From NCBI GenBank assembly GCA_019638615.1, contig JAHBTL010000015.1:1-64000 (forward strand): a stretch of 64,000 nucleotides of DNA, written 5' to 3'. This document shows, one piece after another, positions 32,584-43,300 of the stretch. The DNA comes from Chitinophagaceae bacterium. GTDB lineage: Bacteria; Bacteroidota; Bacteroidia; Chitinophagales; Chitinophagaceae. Position 1 is the stretch's first letter; every line of letters starts with the position of its first letter. The notes beneath the pieces are model-generated. The model made no database searches, had not been told where the DNA came from, and saw only the letters and a program-made list of their open reading frames with translations. Position numbers and translations under genes: made by a program.

Positions 32584-34317
32584 CTACCGGGCAGTGTACT
32601 GGTAATTGAATCTTCCTCCCGGCGCCGCATCGCCGTTGATATACCAATCGAGAGGATCTGCGTTCTGCATATTGTCGCTCCATTTAAATTCAAACGCAAC
32701 AGGCGTTGAGAGGCCGGACAATAACCTGAGGGGAACTGTTATCATCATTTTATTCTTTTCTACTGTATATTTTATTTGCTTTCCATTTACGGACTGCCAG
32801 CTTCCTCCGCTATACTGTTGTAATATATTTCCCTGCACAACCCGGTAATCATACCCGTTCCAGCCTGTTTTTGCATCTTTGTCCGCGTCTATCCATAATG
32901 TCATCCAGTTCTCGCTTACCGGTGCGGTAATACTTTGGGCTGTTTGCGCATAAAAATAAAGGTTCCCTGCATCATGCGCCGCCTTCAGGATATGGAGATC
33001 ATTCCTTCCTGTGGTATTGGTATAGGTTACTGCCGGCTTTGTTTGCGCTCCCGGGTGATTGCGGTGTTCCGCATCGCCCGTATAGTCGGTATACGTAGCC
33101 GTTACCTTGTCCCAATCCTTTATTTGTGTGATGGTATGCTTTTGTGCTGCCGGATTTTTTTCAATGCCTTTATAGCGCCGTATGTTATTCACAAGCTGCA
33201 TATAGTATTTATCTTTTAACCCGGCGCTCAAGGAAGGCTCAATATCGCGGCTGTATTCAGTATTCGCCTGGTCGCAGAACCAGGAGTGCTCCGGGTTGTT
33301 GTCATGACTTTTCCAGCGACCGGCTATCCATTCGTTCCACCCGGTTACAAAAATAAAAGGCACTTCCTCTTTCAAAGCATAGTCCCACTGCTCCTGGAAA
33401 TTATAGCCGTAGGCAATATCCGTTGCGGGGTTGCCGTGGCTGTTGTTCCGGTAGCTTCTTCCCCAGTTGTCCATATTGCCATAAAACGCGGAGCCGCCCA
33501 TACCCGCCGTGGGATTGGGATGCTGCGCAACAGATACATTCAGTATCTCCCTTTCGCCGCGATGGTTGATATGCACTTCCGGCTTACGTTTAAAGCTGAT
33601 CCAGGGCCAGCCGTCCACCACCTGTGGCACGGTGGGCCATTGCGACTCACGAATGGTAAAGAACCGCTCATAGTTTTTCCCGGCGGCTTCTTTAGATACG
33701 CCTACTATCAACGGCTTCCCATCCAGGTAAAACCAGCTATCGGGATAACGGTAAGGCGCACCCTCTTTGTAATAAAAGTCATATACCTCCTGCATGGTTT
33801 CGCCGGATTGTGTGTTGGTATAGTAAACGATCCGGGGTGGATTTTTTCCCTGCCGGCGTACCGCTTCCATTGCTTTCATCAAAGCATCGGATTGCGCGGG
33901 ATAGGTATTCCGGTTCGTAGCATCAATTACCAAAAAGTCTACTCCTGCATCGGTGAGCAATTGTATGCTGCGCAGATGCACCCAGTAATCATCACCGCGG
34001 TAATACCCGTAAATGGGTTTGCCCCAGAAATAGTAGTCGCCAATTTTACCGCCCCATTTTGGATGATCCTGCTTTTCAAAAACTTCCGGGCTGTTGCGGG
34101 ATATTTCATCCAGATCCCAGTGATCAGGAGAAGTGGGAGAACCTTTATCGCCCTGCCATAAAAAATAGAACATGCCTACAGAGCGGTTGAGCTTCGGATC
34201 TCCGGCTTCCTTATGCTGTACCAGGGTCCTGCCCAACTCATCTGTACCCGCCAGCGGCTGAGCATGCAGGTAATAGCAAAGTATAAACGAAATAGAAGAT
34301 AAAAGAATTTGTTTCAT
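32584..34317 (-). CDS. GH71/GH99-like hydrolase with CBM9-like tail, copy 1
   Basis: A secreted protein of 577 residues with a signal peptide (LLSSISFILCYYLHAQ). Residues 40-390 resemble the TIM barrel of GH71/GH99-type endo-glycosidases: GMFYFLWQG, LLTDAGVDFLVIDATN, then YGYNFQEQWDYALK and TGWNEWIAGRW, where Glu329 of WNEW is the likely catalytic acid. Residues 430-577 form a CBM9-like beta-sandwich (YTNTTGRNDLHILKA, MTLWIDADKDAKTGWNGYDY, FEFKWSDNM). It is the last of three tandem paralogues (32584-38386) downstream of two SusCD pairs. GH99 acts on alpha-mannan and GH71 on alpha-1,3-glucan; which, if either, applies is unknown. Confidence 0.82.
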   Translation of the reverse strand: MKQILLSSISFILCYYLHAQPLAGTDELGRTLVQHKEAGDPKLNRSVGMFYFLWQGDKGSPTSPDHWDLDEISRNSPEVFEKQDHPKWGGKIGDYYFWGKPIYGYYRGDDYWVHLRSIQLLTDAGVDFLVIDATNRNTYPAQSDALMKAMEAVRRQGKNPPRIVYYTNTQSGETMQEVYDFYYKEGAPYRYPDSWFYLDGKPLIVGVSKEAAGKNYERFFTIRESQWPTVPQVVDGWPWISFKRKPEVHINHRGEREILNVSVAQHPNPTAGMGGSAFYGNMDNWGRSYRNNSHGNPATDIAYGYNFQEQWDYALKEEVPFIFVTGWNEWIAGRWKSHDNNPEHSWFCDQANTEYSRDIEPSLSAGLKDKYYMQLVNNIRRYKGIEKNPAAQKHTITQIKDWDKVTATYTDYTGDAEHRNHPGAQTKPAVTYTNTTGRNDLHILKAAHDAGNLYFYAQTAQSITAPVSENWMTLWIDADKDAKTGWNGYDYRVVQGNILQQYSGGSWQSVNGKQIKYTVEKNKMMITVPLRLLSGLSTPVAFEFKWSDNMQNADPLDWYINGDAAPGGRFNYQYTAR

Positions 34318-34319
34318 GT

Positions 34320-34555
34320 TGGATTTGAAATTTGAGATTTGAGATTTGATTGCTGTTGCAGGTTCCAGGTTACAAGTTTCAGGAGTTAACTATAAACTAC
34401 AAACCATAAACTATAAATTACTGATAGCTGACGACTGAAAGCCCATAGCCGACAGCTTATTGCTGATAGCCTATAGCCATTCATAATTTGTTTGTTCAAT
34501 TGCAAACCAGAAACTACAGACCCGAAACTCGCAACTTGCAACTTGTAACCTTCTG
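34320..34555. repeat. Low-complexity family-4 repeat cluster, copy A
   Basis: Degenerate short phrases fill this gap: TTGAAATTTGAGATTTGAG, ACTATAAACTACAAACC, CTGATAGCTGACGACTG and GCTGATAGCCTATAGCC. The 18-base AACCATAAACTATAAATT at 34402-34419 recurs as its exact reverse complement at 60693-60710 in the other cluster. No coding frame is credible here. Confidence 0.65.
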
Positions 34556-34557
34556 CA

Positions 34558-36336
34558 TCACTTCCCGCTGTAATGAAAATTAAACCTTCCTGCCGGCGCT
34601 GCATCTCCATTCAGCCAGAAATCCATGATGTCATTCGGCTGCTGCATATTATCGCTCCATTTAAATTCAAAATCGGGTTCGCCGGTGACTCCCAATAATG
34701 CTTTGGGAACTTTTATTTCCAGCTTATTCCCTTTCACCGCATAATCTATCTCCCCGGCTTTTTGCCAGTTCCAGGCAGCATCTGTTTTTTCCAGGATGGC
34801 TTTTTTACCGGGGTTGACTCGGTTGATCACAAAATCGTATCCTTCCCACCCGGTATTTTTATCGTTATCAATATTGATGAACAGCCTCATCCAACCCGGA
34901 TCAGCAGGCGAAGTAAGCGGCGCCGCAGTTTCTACATAAAAGTATACATGCTCATTATCGCGCGCTACTTTAGATAAAACAATATCGTTCCTCCCGGTAT
35001 TATTGGTATATACCAGGCTGCCCCAGCCGGGATGATCGCGGTGAATAGTATTGCCTTTATGAGACTGGAATGAAGGTGTAACTGTATTCCACTCATCGAA
35101 CCTGCGGTCAATCATAACAGACTGTGCTTTTGAAGCCTCTTCAGGCTTGGGCATTCCTTTAAAGCGGCGGATATTGCTAACCATCTGGAAGTAATAGTTA
35201 TCACCATGTCCTCCTTTCATGGGTTCTACATCGCGGCTGCCTTCCTGGTTGAACTGGTCCGGGAACGCGTTGGTCTGCTCCTGCCACACTTCATATCTTC
35301 CTGCAATCCATTCGTTCCAGCCTGTAATGAAAATCAATTCAGGGTCAATTTTTAACGCGTGCTCCCATTGCTCCTGGAAATTGTAACCATAGTTTACGGC
35401 TCCGGGCGTTGTAATATGTCCATGTTCGTTTGTATAGCTTCTTCCAAAAGACCCTGTTGCGTTCAATGCTGTAAGGCCACGCTCTTTTGTCCAGTTTTGT
35501 GCAACCCCTACCGTAGCCTGCTCAAAACCACCATCCGGCTTTTTCACAAACCCATGCTGGGGTGTTATTTCCAGCCAGCCCCAATGATCCGGCTTTTCGG
35601 GTCCTTTGTTGTATACGGGCTGCCCGGGACGGAAAGTAAAAAACGCGCTGATCTCTTTCGACAATTGCGGGTTAGCCGGTTTGTCCTTCAGCTCCTGCGC
35701 AAACTCCGGCATCGCCATAATAAAAGGCTTTCCCTTCCACATAAACCACAGGTCTTTGTATTTACCGGGCTTGTACAGATCGGTATATATTTCCCGTATG
35801 ATTTCTTTTCCTCCTTCGGTCAGCCAGAAGGGTAACATAAACGCGATCTGCGGAGTTTTCACTCCATCTTTCCTTGCCTGCGTAAACACTTCGCACAGTT
35901 TCATATACGATTCCTTCCAGGTAATGTTTCCATTGGTACAATCAAAGATCAATACATCCACACCGGCATCAGAAAGCATTTCGGCATGCTTGCGCAATAC
36001 CCATGCATCCGTGTCCAGGTAGTAACCAAACAAAGGCTCACCCCAATACCATGGACTGTTGCGTTTCGGCCAGATGGGATCGTTATAGTCATGTACTGCT
36101 TTGGGATTCCGGGTAATGTATTCCGTTACATTCAACGGCGGATTTTTTGAACCGGGTTGTGTATGCCAGGTCCAGTAGAACAAGCCTATAAATTTGTCTT
36201 TCTTTACAGCGCCTACTTCTTCGTATGCAGGTAATTTTCTGCCAAGCGCATCGGTAGCAACATCGGTTGTACCGGGACTTTGCGCCAATGCAACGGCAGT
36301 GATGTTCATCATTAAAAAAAACAGGATATATTTCAT
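34558..36336 (-). CDS. GH71/GH99-like hydrolase with CBM9-like tail, copy 2
   Basis: 592 residues with a signal peptide (FFLMMNITAVALAQ). It has the same two-domain plan as its neighbours: FIGLFYWTWHTQPG, LSDAGVDVLIFDCTN, YGYNFQEQWEHALK and TGWNEWIAGRYEVW, with the likely catalytic Glu342. The C-terminal CBM9-like domain has YTNNTGRNDIVLSKVARDNE, FINIDNDKNTGWEGYDF and FEFKWSDNMQ. It is closer in sequence to copy 1 than to copy 3 in the barrel motifs. A 240-base repeat-filled gap separates it from copy 1, and 58 bases separate it from copy 3, so copy 1 may be transcribed less strongly. Confidence 0.82.
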   Translation of the reverse strand: MKYILFFLMMNITAVALAQSPGTTDVATDALGRKLPAYEEVGAVKKDKFIGLFYWTWHTQPGSKNPPLNVTEYITRNPKAVHDYNDPIWPKRNSPWYWGEPLFGYYLDTDAWVLRKHAEMLSDAGVDVLIFDCTNGNITWKESYMKLCEVFTQARKDGVKTPQIAFMLPFWLTEGGKEIIREIYTDLYKPGKYKDLWFMWKGKPFIMAMPEFAQELKDKPANPQLSKEISAFFTFRPGQPVYNKGPEKPDHWGWLEITPQHGFVKKPDGGFEQATVGVAQNWTKERGLTALNATGSFGRSYTNEHGHITTPGAVNYGYNFQEQWEHALKIDPELIFITGWNEWIAGRYEVWQEQTNAFPDQFNQEGSRDVEPMKGGHGDNYYFQMVSNIRRFKGMPKPEEASKAQSVMIDRRFDEWNTVTPSFQSHKGNTIHRDHPGWGSLVYTNNTGRNDIVLSKVARDNEHVYFYVETAAPLTSPADPGWMRLFINIDNDKNTGWEGYDFVINRVNPGKKAILEKTDAAWNWQKAGEIDYAVKGNKLEIKVPKALLGVTGEPDFEFKWSDNMQQPNDIMDFWLNGDAAPAGRFNFHYSGK

Positions 36337-36394
36337 AACATTTTTTTATTGCGTCCTTTATAAGAATTCTGAACCTTTTTGGTCAGCTCCATTA

Positions 36395-38386
36395 TTATTT
36401 GCTCCATTTAAACCGGTAGTTGAAACGCCTGTTGGGGGCGCTGTCGCCATCGGCACATAAAGAAATAGGGTCTTTCAACGCTACCGCATTATCACTCCAG
36501 TGAAAATCAAGGTTGATGGCATTCCCTTCCACTTTCAGCAACTTTCTCGGCACAGCCAGCTCCAGTACAGTTCCTTCATAACGGTAGCTGATATCCGAAA
36601 CTGTTTCCCAATCTGTTCCATTATACCGTTTGAGCGTTGTAGTTCGGTCAGATTTCACTTCTTTATTAACCAGGAAATCATAACCATACCAGCCTGTATT
36701 GGGGTCCTGGTCTGCATCAATCAGTAACAGCATCCAGTTATTACCGGTGTGCGATGTAAGATCCTGCGACGTTTCAACATAAAAATACACCTGCTTCTTA
36801 TCTACAGCTACCTTGCTGGTAATAATATCATTTCTCCCTGAGCTGTTGGTGTATCGGATACCGGCATACCCAACCGCATCGCGATGCGTAATATCGCCTT
36901 TGGTATCCCTGTATTCAGGCAAAACATTATGCCATTCGTTCGCATTGCCATCCAGTTGTATAGCAGCATATCCTTTTGCGGCCGGGATCTCCCTTGCACC
37001 TTTATACCTGCGGATATTCTGTGCCATCTGCATATAGTAATTGTCTGTATAACCGCCTTTCATGGGTTGTATGGCGCGGTTAAATTCAGCATTGTACTGG
37101 TCTACAAAAAAATAGGGATTATCGCGGCGCATGAATTTGGTGGTTTTGCCTCCTTCCGGCTGGTATTTGCCAGCTGTCCATTCATTCCAGTCGTTGATGT
37201 ACAAAAACTGCGGATCGCTTTTTAATGCTTCTTCCCATCTTTCCTGGAAATAAATACCATAGCCTTCGGGATGCTCAACGGTTTTCTTCAGCCACGGCAC
37301 ATAGGCAGGCTTGGGGAGATCATATTCATTCAGCTCAGGCTCGCCATGCGCACGCGTCCACGATTTACCGGTAAGGCTCGAAGGGTGCTGACCGGGCGTA
37401 ACCGCGGCTTCTTCTTTCTTTCCTTTATGTGTTGATACAAGGCTGTCCGGATGCATGGCCCTTACCTTTTCATTCCCCAGGTCGTAGCCGAAGCTCCAGT
37501 TGTCTTCAGTGCCTACAAAGCGTTTGCCCGCCCATTTGTAGTATCCCCACCACATGTTGCGAAGTGTAAAGAAGCTTTTTACTTCTTTTGTATACTCTTT
37601 ATAAAGCTTTTCCGTATAATCGGGGTCGCCGTAGTGCGGATGATCTTTATTGGTGGCTGCGGTTGAATCATAATGCGGGTTGGGATTGTCTACCCCGTTT
37701 CCATTAGCGTCAACCGAGGGATCGGCATTGTACAGCAATAAGGGTTTGTCATCCCAGTAAAACCACAGGTCTTCATATTTTTTTGCTTTGTAAATCCTGT
37801 CGTACAGATCCTGCACTACCGTAATTACCGGGCCATTGAATGCCCAAAAACAAAACTGAGGCACTTTATTTCCTTCGGCTTTCATTTTTTGTATGGTGGT
37901 AAACAATACATCCCACTGCTCCCAGTAACGCACCGCATTGGTAACATCCATTACCAGCACATCCACCCCGGCATCTGCCAGCATACTCATATCCTTACGG
38001 ATAACGTATTCATCTTTGCTCAAAAAATATCCCAGCTCGGGTTCGCCCCAATGATAGGAGCCTTCTTTCCATAGCGGATGTTTAGCATCCAGCCTGGCTG
38101 CCGGATCCTGCTGTAAGATCTTTGTAACATCAGCATTGTAAGGACTTTTAAGCGTTGCAAGATGATCTGTGTGCCAGGTAATGTAAAATATACCCACCAC
38201 CCTGCGCTGGTCTTTTTTAATGTCACCCACGGCTTTAGCATCGGGCATTGTTCTGCCCAGGGCATCAGTGGCAACCCAGGTATCAGGGTAAATATCACGG
38301 TAGTAATTTTCTTTGGACGCTTGCGCGCAGGCATACAGGTTGTACAGCAACCCTATCCATCCCAATAAAAATAGCTTTCCTGTCAT
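36395..38386 (-). CDS. GH71/GH99-like hydrolase with CBM9-like tail, copy 3 (longest)
   Basis: 663 residues with a signal peptide (LGWIGLLYNLYACAQA). The shared motifs are GIFYITWHTDHLA, LADAGVDVLVMDVTN, YGIYFQERWEEALK and NDWNEWTAGKYQPEGG, with likely catalytic Glu402. The barrel carries an insertion of about 70 residues (about 215-285: DPSVDANGNGVDNPNPHYD) absent from the other two. The CBM9-like tail has YTNSSGRNDIITSKVAVDKK and LIDADQDPNTGWYGYDF. It begins the hydrolase run, 38 bases after the terminator that follows the SusD gene. Expression therefore needs read-through or its own promoter; no clear one was seen. Confidence 0.82.
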   Translation of the reverse strand: MTGKLFLLGWIGLLYNLYACAQASKENYYRDIYPDTWVATDALGRTMPDAKAVGDIKKDQRRVVGIFYITWHTDHLATLKSPYNADVTKILQQDPAARLDAKHPLWKEGSYHWGEPELGYFLSKDEYVIRKDMSMLADAGVDVLVMDVTNAVRYWEQWDVLFTTIQKMKAEGNKVPQFCFWAFNGPVITVVQDLYDRIYKAKKYEDLWFYWDDKPLLLYNADPSVDANGNGVDNPNPHYDSTAATNKDHPHYGDPDYTEKLYKEYTKEVKSFFTLRNMWWGYYKWAGKRFVGTEDNWSFGYDLGNEKVRAMHPDSLVSTHKGKKEEAAVTPGQHPSSLTGKSWTRAHGEPELNEYDLPKPAYVPWLKKTVEHPEGYGIYFQERWEEALKSDPQFLYINDWNEWTAGKYQPEGGKTTKFMRRDNPYFFVDQYNAEFNRAIQPMKGGYTDNYYMQMAQNIRRYKGAREIPAAKGYAAIQLDGNANEWHNVLPEYRDTKGDITHRDAVGYAGIRYTNSSGRNDIITSKVAVDKKQVYFYVETSQDLTSHTGNNWMLLLIDADQDPNTGWYGYDFLVNKEVKSDRTTTLKRYNGTDWETVSDISYRYEGTVLELAVPRKLLKVEGNAINLDFHWSDNAVALKDPISLCADGDSAPNRRFNYRFKWSK

Positions 38387-38417
38387 AAGCTTTTATATTT
38401 TATAATGTTTTGCCAAA

Positions 38418-38449
38418 CAAAAAACCGCTCCCGATTTTTCAGGAGCGGT
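38418..38449 (-). terminator. Intrinsic terminator after the PUL A SusCD genes
   Basis: On the minus strand an 8-bp perfect stem (arms 38442-38449 and 38424-38431, sequence ACCGCTCC with its complement) closes a 10-base loop and is followed at once by a run of six T. It lies 72 bases past the SusD stop, ahead of the first GH71/GH99-like gene. It would let the transporter genes be expressed more strongly than the hydrolases. Confidence 0.75.
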
Positions 38450-38520
38450 ACGCTTAAAACAATCAAAACAACCCTGGAAAATCTTTAATGACCCTGAAGC
38501 AAACACTTAGATATACTTCA

Positions 38521-40296
38521 TCAATCCAACCAGCCGGGGTTCTGCCAATCCTGGCCAGACAAACCAATGATCTTAATTACTTCGGCCTGGTTGATAGGAT
38601 ACATCAGCCATTTATCGGAAGAACAGTCGCGGTTGGTAAACTTAAACCTGGTATAGGTAAGATTGCCACCCGATTCGGTGATCCGCATACCGGTAACAAA
38701 CTTATCTGTTTCACTCAGTATCTTCCACCTGCGTACATCAAAAAACCGATGTTCTTCAAAAGCGAATTCTATCCTGCGTTCGTTCCGGTATTTCTTTTCA
38801 AAATCTTCTGCAGACATACCAGCCGGGAAATCAGGCATTCCGGCCCTGGCACGTACCGCGTTCACCGCCTCTCTTGCTGTAAGCGACACTCCGTTTACCG
38901 TTACCGGCACATCGGGCCCTACCGAATGGTAAGCTGCCTCGGCAAAATTGAGATACAGCTCCGCTACACGAAACAGCCTTATAAAACCATCGGCCTGGTT
39001 GTTTAAATCAGACCTGAAATTGTTGTATTTGCGTATATAGTACCCCGTGCGTGTATTCCTCCTGTTGGTTTGCGAAATACCTTCGTCACCCCCAACAAAA
39101 GTTTCTACGCGGTCTCCGCCCGGCTGATCAAGGTAACGCAATGCGCCATTGTAGTAGACAGATGCATAAAACCTGGGATCCCTGCCGGCATAAGGATCGT
39201 TGGGATCGTAACCCGACGCGGGATTAATGACCGGCACCAGCCTGTTGGCATCGCTGTATCCCGTAACAGGCGCCTCGCCATTCGCCATTTCATAACTGTC
39301 CACCAGGTCCTGTGTAGGGCAGGACCCTGCTTTTATGCCGGCACCTATTGACGGTAACCCGGCATTGCTCCATACGCTTAGCCTGCCGCTCGCATTCAAT
39401 ATTGTTTCTTTATCAACCGCTCTCTGATCGTTAGGGTTGGTGAGAAAATACAACGCGTAGGCATTTTGAGCAGTGCCTGCCGGCGGCGCTACATCAAACA
39501 GCTTATAATCATGTGCCAGGCACTCCTGCAAGGCCGTTGCTGTTATTTGAGCGGCGACATCCCAGGTGTAAGTGCCATCGCTCCACAAAGGGCTGGCAGC
39601 ATAAGTAACCGCCTGCGATTTGATGGCATGCGCTACCGCGCGGTTCATAATACCAAACTGGTTATCATATACATTCCACGAAAAGGTAGTAGCCGTATTT
39701 TGGTCCGGGGCCGTCAACGCGGCGTCACAATCTGCCAGGATGAAAGTTACTACTTCCGAAAAACCGGCCCTGCGGTCAGACGAAAAATCATGGTCTATCT
39801 CCAGTGGCTTATCAAATATAGGCACCCCGCCATAGCGTTTGATCAATTGCAGGTAATATAAAGCGCGAAGGGTACGCGCCTGCGCTATCCATCCGGCTTT
39901 TTCTTCCTCTGCAGCCAGTACGGTAGCAGTCTTCATGTTCTCAATAAACATATTGCATTTATTGATGCCCTGGAAAAGTATCCCCCAGGGACTGCTGTCC
40001 GCAGAAATGACGTCGTAGTTACGGGCAGTGGCGGTACCCGTATACCAGGATGTATAGCGGGGAAAATTCGCATTGTTATCATCCGCATCCTGCGCTTCAT
40101 CTGTATAAGAAGCGCGTTCCAGATAAGCAGAAGGAAGATACCCATAACAGGAATTGAGATAGCCTCTTGTCTGGTTATAATCAGCGAAAACCTGGTCTAA
40201 TGGAATTCTTCCGTCAGAAGGAAGATCCAGCTTTTTATTACATGCAAAAAGTAAAGCCGCGCATGTAAAAAACAGAATATGCTTTATATGTTTCAT
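38521..40296 (-). CDS. SusD/RagB lipoprotein, second pair of PUL A
   Basis: A 591-residue SusD homologue with lipobox AALLFAC (Cys19). The family start LPSDGRIPLDQVFADYNQTR and TPR-like helices follow; the C-terminus has KYRNERRIEFAFEEHRFFDV, RRWK and ends GQDWQNPGWLD. It pairs with the SusC encoded 28 bases upstream. An intrinsic terminator follows at 38418-38449. Confidence 0.94.
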   Translation of the reverse strand: MKHIKHILFFTCAALLFACNKKLDLPSDGRIPLDQVFADYNQTRGYLNSCYGYLPSAYLERASYTDEAQDADDNNANFPRYTSWYTGTATARNYDVISADSSPWGILFQGINKCNMFIENMKTATVLAAEEEKAGWIAQARTLRALYYLQLIKRYGGVPIFDKPLEIDHDFSSDRRAGFSEVVTFILADCDAALTAPDQNTATTFSWNVYDNQFGIMNRAVAHAIKSQAVTYAASPLWSDGTYTWDVAAQITATALQECLAHDYKLFDVAPPAGTAQNAYALYFLTNPNDQRAVDKETILNASGRLSVWSNAGLPSIGAGIKAGSCPTQDLVDSYEMANGEAPVTGYSDANRLVPVINPASGYDPNDPYAGRDPRFYASVYYNGALRYLDQPGGDRVETFVGGDEGISQTNRRNTRTGYYIRKYNNFRSDLNNQADGFIRLFRVAELYLNFAEAAYHSVGPDVPVTVNGVSLTAREAVNAVRARAGMPDFPAGMSAEDFEKKYRNERRIEFAFEEHRFFDVRRWKILSETDKFVTGMRITESGGNLTYTRFKFTNRDCSSDKWLMYPINQAEVIKIIGLSGQDWQNPGWLD

Positions 40297-40324
40297 CGCA
40301 AGTATTGTTAAGGTTATGATATGA

Positions 40325-43300
40325 TCAAAAGGTTACGCTCAATCCAACATTGTATACTTTGTATACCGGAATGGAGAGGTAAGTACCTTCCGGTCCAAAA
40401 TCCGGTGATTTCATTTTGTCCCAGGTAACCAGGTTTTGCCCGCTGAGCACCAGTCTTATATTGCTGGCGGAGATCAGCTTTGAAACCGACACGGGAAAAT
40501 TATATGCCAGCTCCACATTTTTCAAACGGAGATAGCGCCTGTTGTAATTAAAGAAATCGCTGGGCTGGTGGTTTACGCTCTCCCGGGTGCTCAGAGCCGG
40601 ATAAGTGATGGCTTCTCCGGCCTGGTAACGTTCCGGCGTCCATGCGTTTTTGTGCAGCGAGTTGTATACGCCATGAAAATAATTTTCCCAAACACCAATG
40701 CCTCCAAGAACCGTACTGTAATCGCCGATGCCCTGGAAAAGAACATTCAGCTCAAACGATTTGTAATTCACCCCGGCGGTTATACCATAAGTGGTGCGGG
40801 GAATGATTCCTTTCCCGATAGGCGCCACATCTCTTTCATCCAGCAAGCCATCACCATTCAGATCCGTGTAGATCAAATCGCCTAACCTGGGTGTTCCAAA
40901 CGTGTAATCAAGCGTATTGTTATCCAGTTCCTGCTGGGTATTAAAAAAGCCATTGCCATTGCTGTAATCCACCAGGTAGCCAAATTGTTGCCCAAAGGAA
41001 TAGCCTTCCTGTCTTTTAGGGTATGCATAATCGTTCGTACGTGTGGCTTCATTTACTTTAATAAGCGTATTTTTCGAATAGCTCACCATCCCGCCCACTG
41101 ATATCTTTAAATCTTTATTGATCCATTTGGTATAGTTCAACGTGGCCTCGTACCCCTCGTTTTCAAATTTACCCTGGTTAAAGCTGGGGTAATAACCAAG
41201 CGGAACCCCCTGGTATTCGGGTACTGTTGAAATAGCGGAAACCACCATATTGTCTACCTTTTCCTTAAATACATCTACGGATAGCGACAGGGCGTTGAAC
41301 AAGCCCAGGTCCAACCCAAAGTTGGCCTTGGTAGATACTTCCGCACGTATGCCGGGATTGCCTCTTTCCCTTTCATCAATATAATACTGCAGGTAGCCCA
41401 ATGGTCCACCGCCGCTGAGCCTTACATTGTCGAGGTACGCAAAACGCAAGAGCCCGCTTTGATCATTCGCTGATTTGCCGTAAGAGGCTCTCAGCTTTAC
41501 ATTGCTCAGCCATCTGGAATCCTTTAAAAAAGATTCATTCGAGATGAGCCAGGCAGCAGAAGCTGCGGGCGTGCTGGTATAGCGCACCTCCCGTGCGTAT
41601 TGTTCAGAACCGGAGTAACCCAGGTCGAGCTTGAGGAAGTATTTATTGTTATACCCGTAAGAAACTTCAGCGCCCGTATGTACCCTGTTATAAGGCAACA
41701 TCCAGTTACCGCTTACATCTGCTTTCGTAAGGTCCTGGTAATACATATAGCCTAATGCGCCAAGCTTATGGTTGCCAAAACTGCGATCGTAATTTAAAGC
41801 AATATTATACGTAAGGTGATAGTAGTACTGATGCCCTTTGCTGTATGCCAGCGGTGAATTGATCTGACCGCCTGTTTTTGAAAATTCCAGCACATCTTTG
41901 TCATCCGTCCTTATCCAGCGTTCATAGTCCTGCAGCGTTCTTAAGCTGCCTACCGAGTTGGTTTGATAAGCAAAAATACCGGAGAGATTAAGTCCTTTGG
42001 TTATAAAGCTCATATCAAGATCCACTCCAAACTGCGAAACAATATTGGTTACGGTATGATTGATATAGCCTGAACGGTTGAGTATGCCATAAGTAGGAAC
42101 CGTGATATCCTGCGTGGCTACCACCTGGTTGCTTGAATCGCTTAACACACCATGGTCGTCATACTTTTCGGGTGTTAAAGGCCCGTAAAAAGCTGAAGGC
42201 ATAAAAAATATACTGCTGTAGGTATCTGCAATGCCTGCACCGCCGGGGGTACGCTCCCTTTTGATATTGCCTGCCAGCCGTACAAAAGCCCTGAGGTATT
42301 TATTGATATTCATATCCACGTTGGCCCGGTAGTTGAACCACAGGTATTTACCATTGGTTTCATAGCGGGGCTGATCGGTATTGAACTGTCCGCCCTGGTG
42401 CATGAAGTTAAGGTTGGAATAAAACCGTACCCAGTCATTGCCTCCCTGCAGATCCACATTTACACGTTGCATGCCGGCGGTATTGTTCCAGTATTTTTTA
42501 TACCAGTTATTGTTCGGGTACAAAGGATTGTTCCCTGCCGCAAATGCCGCGATATCCTGTTCTGTATACGGAGCGCTGTAGGGGTCTTTATCGGGATCAG
42601 TATTGGCGGCCCAATCGTTATAGGTTGCCTGGTTCCTAAGCTTTACATATTCCGAAGCGTCTATAAATGCAGGCTGGGTTGTATTTTGCTGTACAGCCTG
42701 GTCAACACGGGCTTTGATCTGCAATCCGCCTTTTTCGCCACGCCTGGTTTTAACTACCAGCACCCCGTTCGCGCCCAAAATGCCATACAAGGCCTGTGTA
42801 GAGGCATCCTTCAATAAACTGATGGATTCAATTTCGTTGGGGTTGATATATTCCAGCGACTGGTTGCTGTTATAAGCCGTAGGAATACCATCAATAACCA
42901 CAAGCGGTCCGTTCTGGCGCGCCATGGAAAAACCGCGTACAAATAAGGCGGTATTGGCCCTGGAGAGTTCCGAAAAGGTTTCTATAGTAGTAAGGCCCGG
43001 CAAACGCCCGGGTAATGTTTGGGTTAAATTGGCTACCGGTGATCTCAGCAGTTCCTCACCTGTTACAGTTGATACAGATCCCGATACTTCACTGCGTAAC
43101 TGGCTTGTATAACCAAGCTCTACTACTTCATCATTATAATGCGCGTCCCATACCAGTGCAATATCAATTGTTTCTTTACCTCCTACAGTCGCTTTTTGCG
43201 TTTTGTAATTTTTTCCCGAAAAGCTTACAAAGGAGCTTTGATCATTTATAATGAGTGAGTATTCTCCGTTATTATCGGTAAATGTTCCGTTTTTGCCTTT

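Noticed and set aside
33286..34161. 291-residue plus-strand frame opposite a GH71/GH99-like gene
   Set aside because: It is a mirror frame of a strongly coding minus-strand gene, with no recognisable domain, RBS or neighbour.
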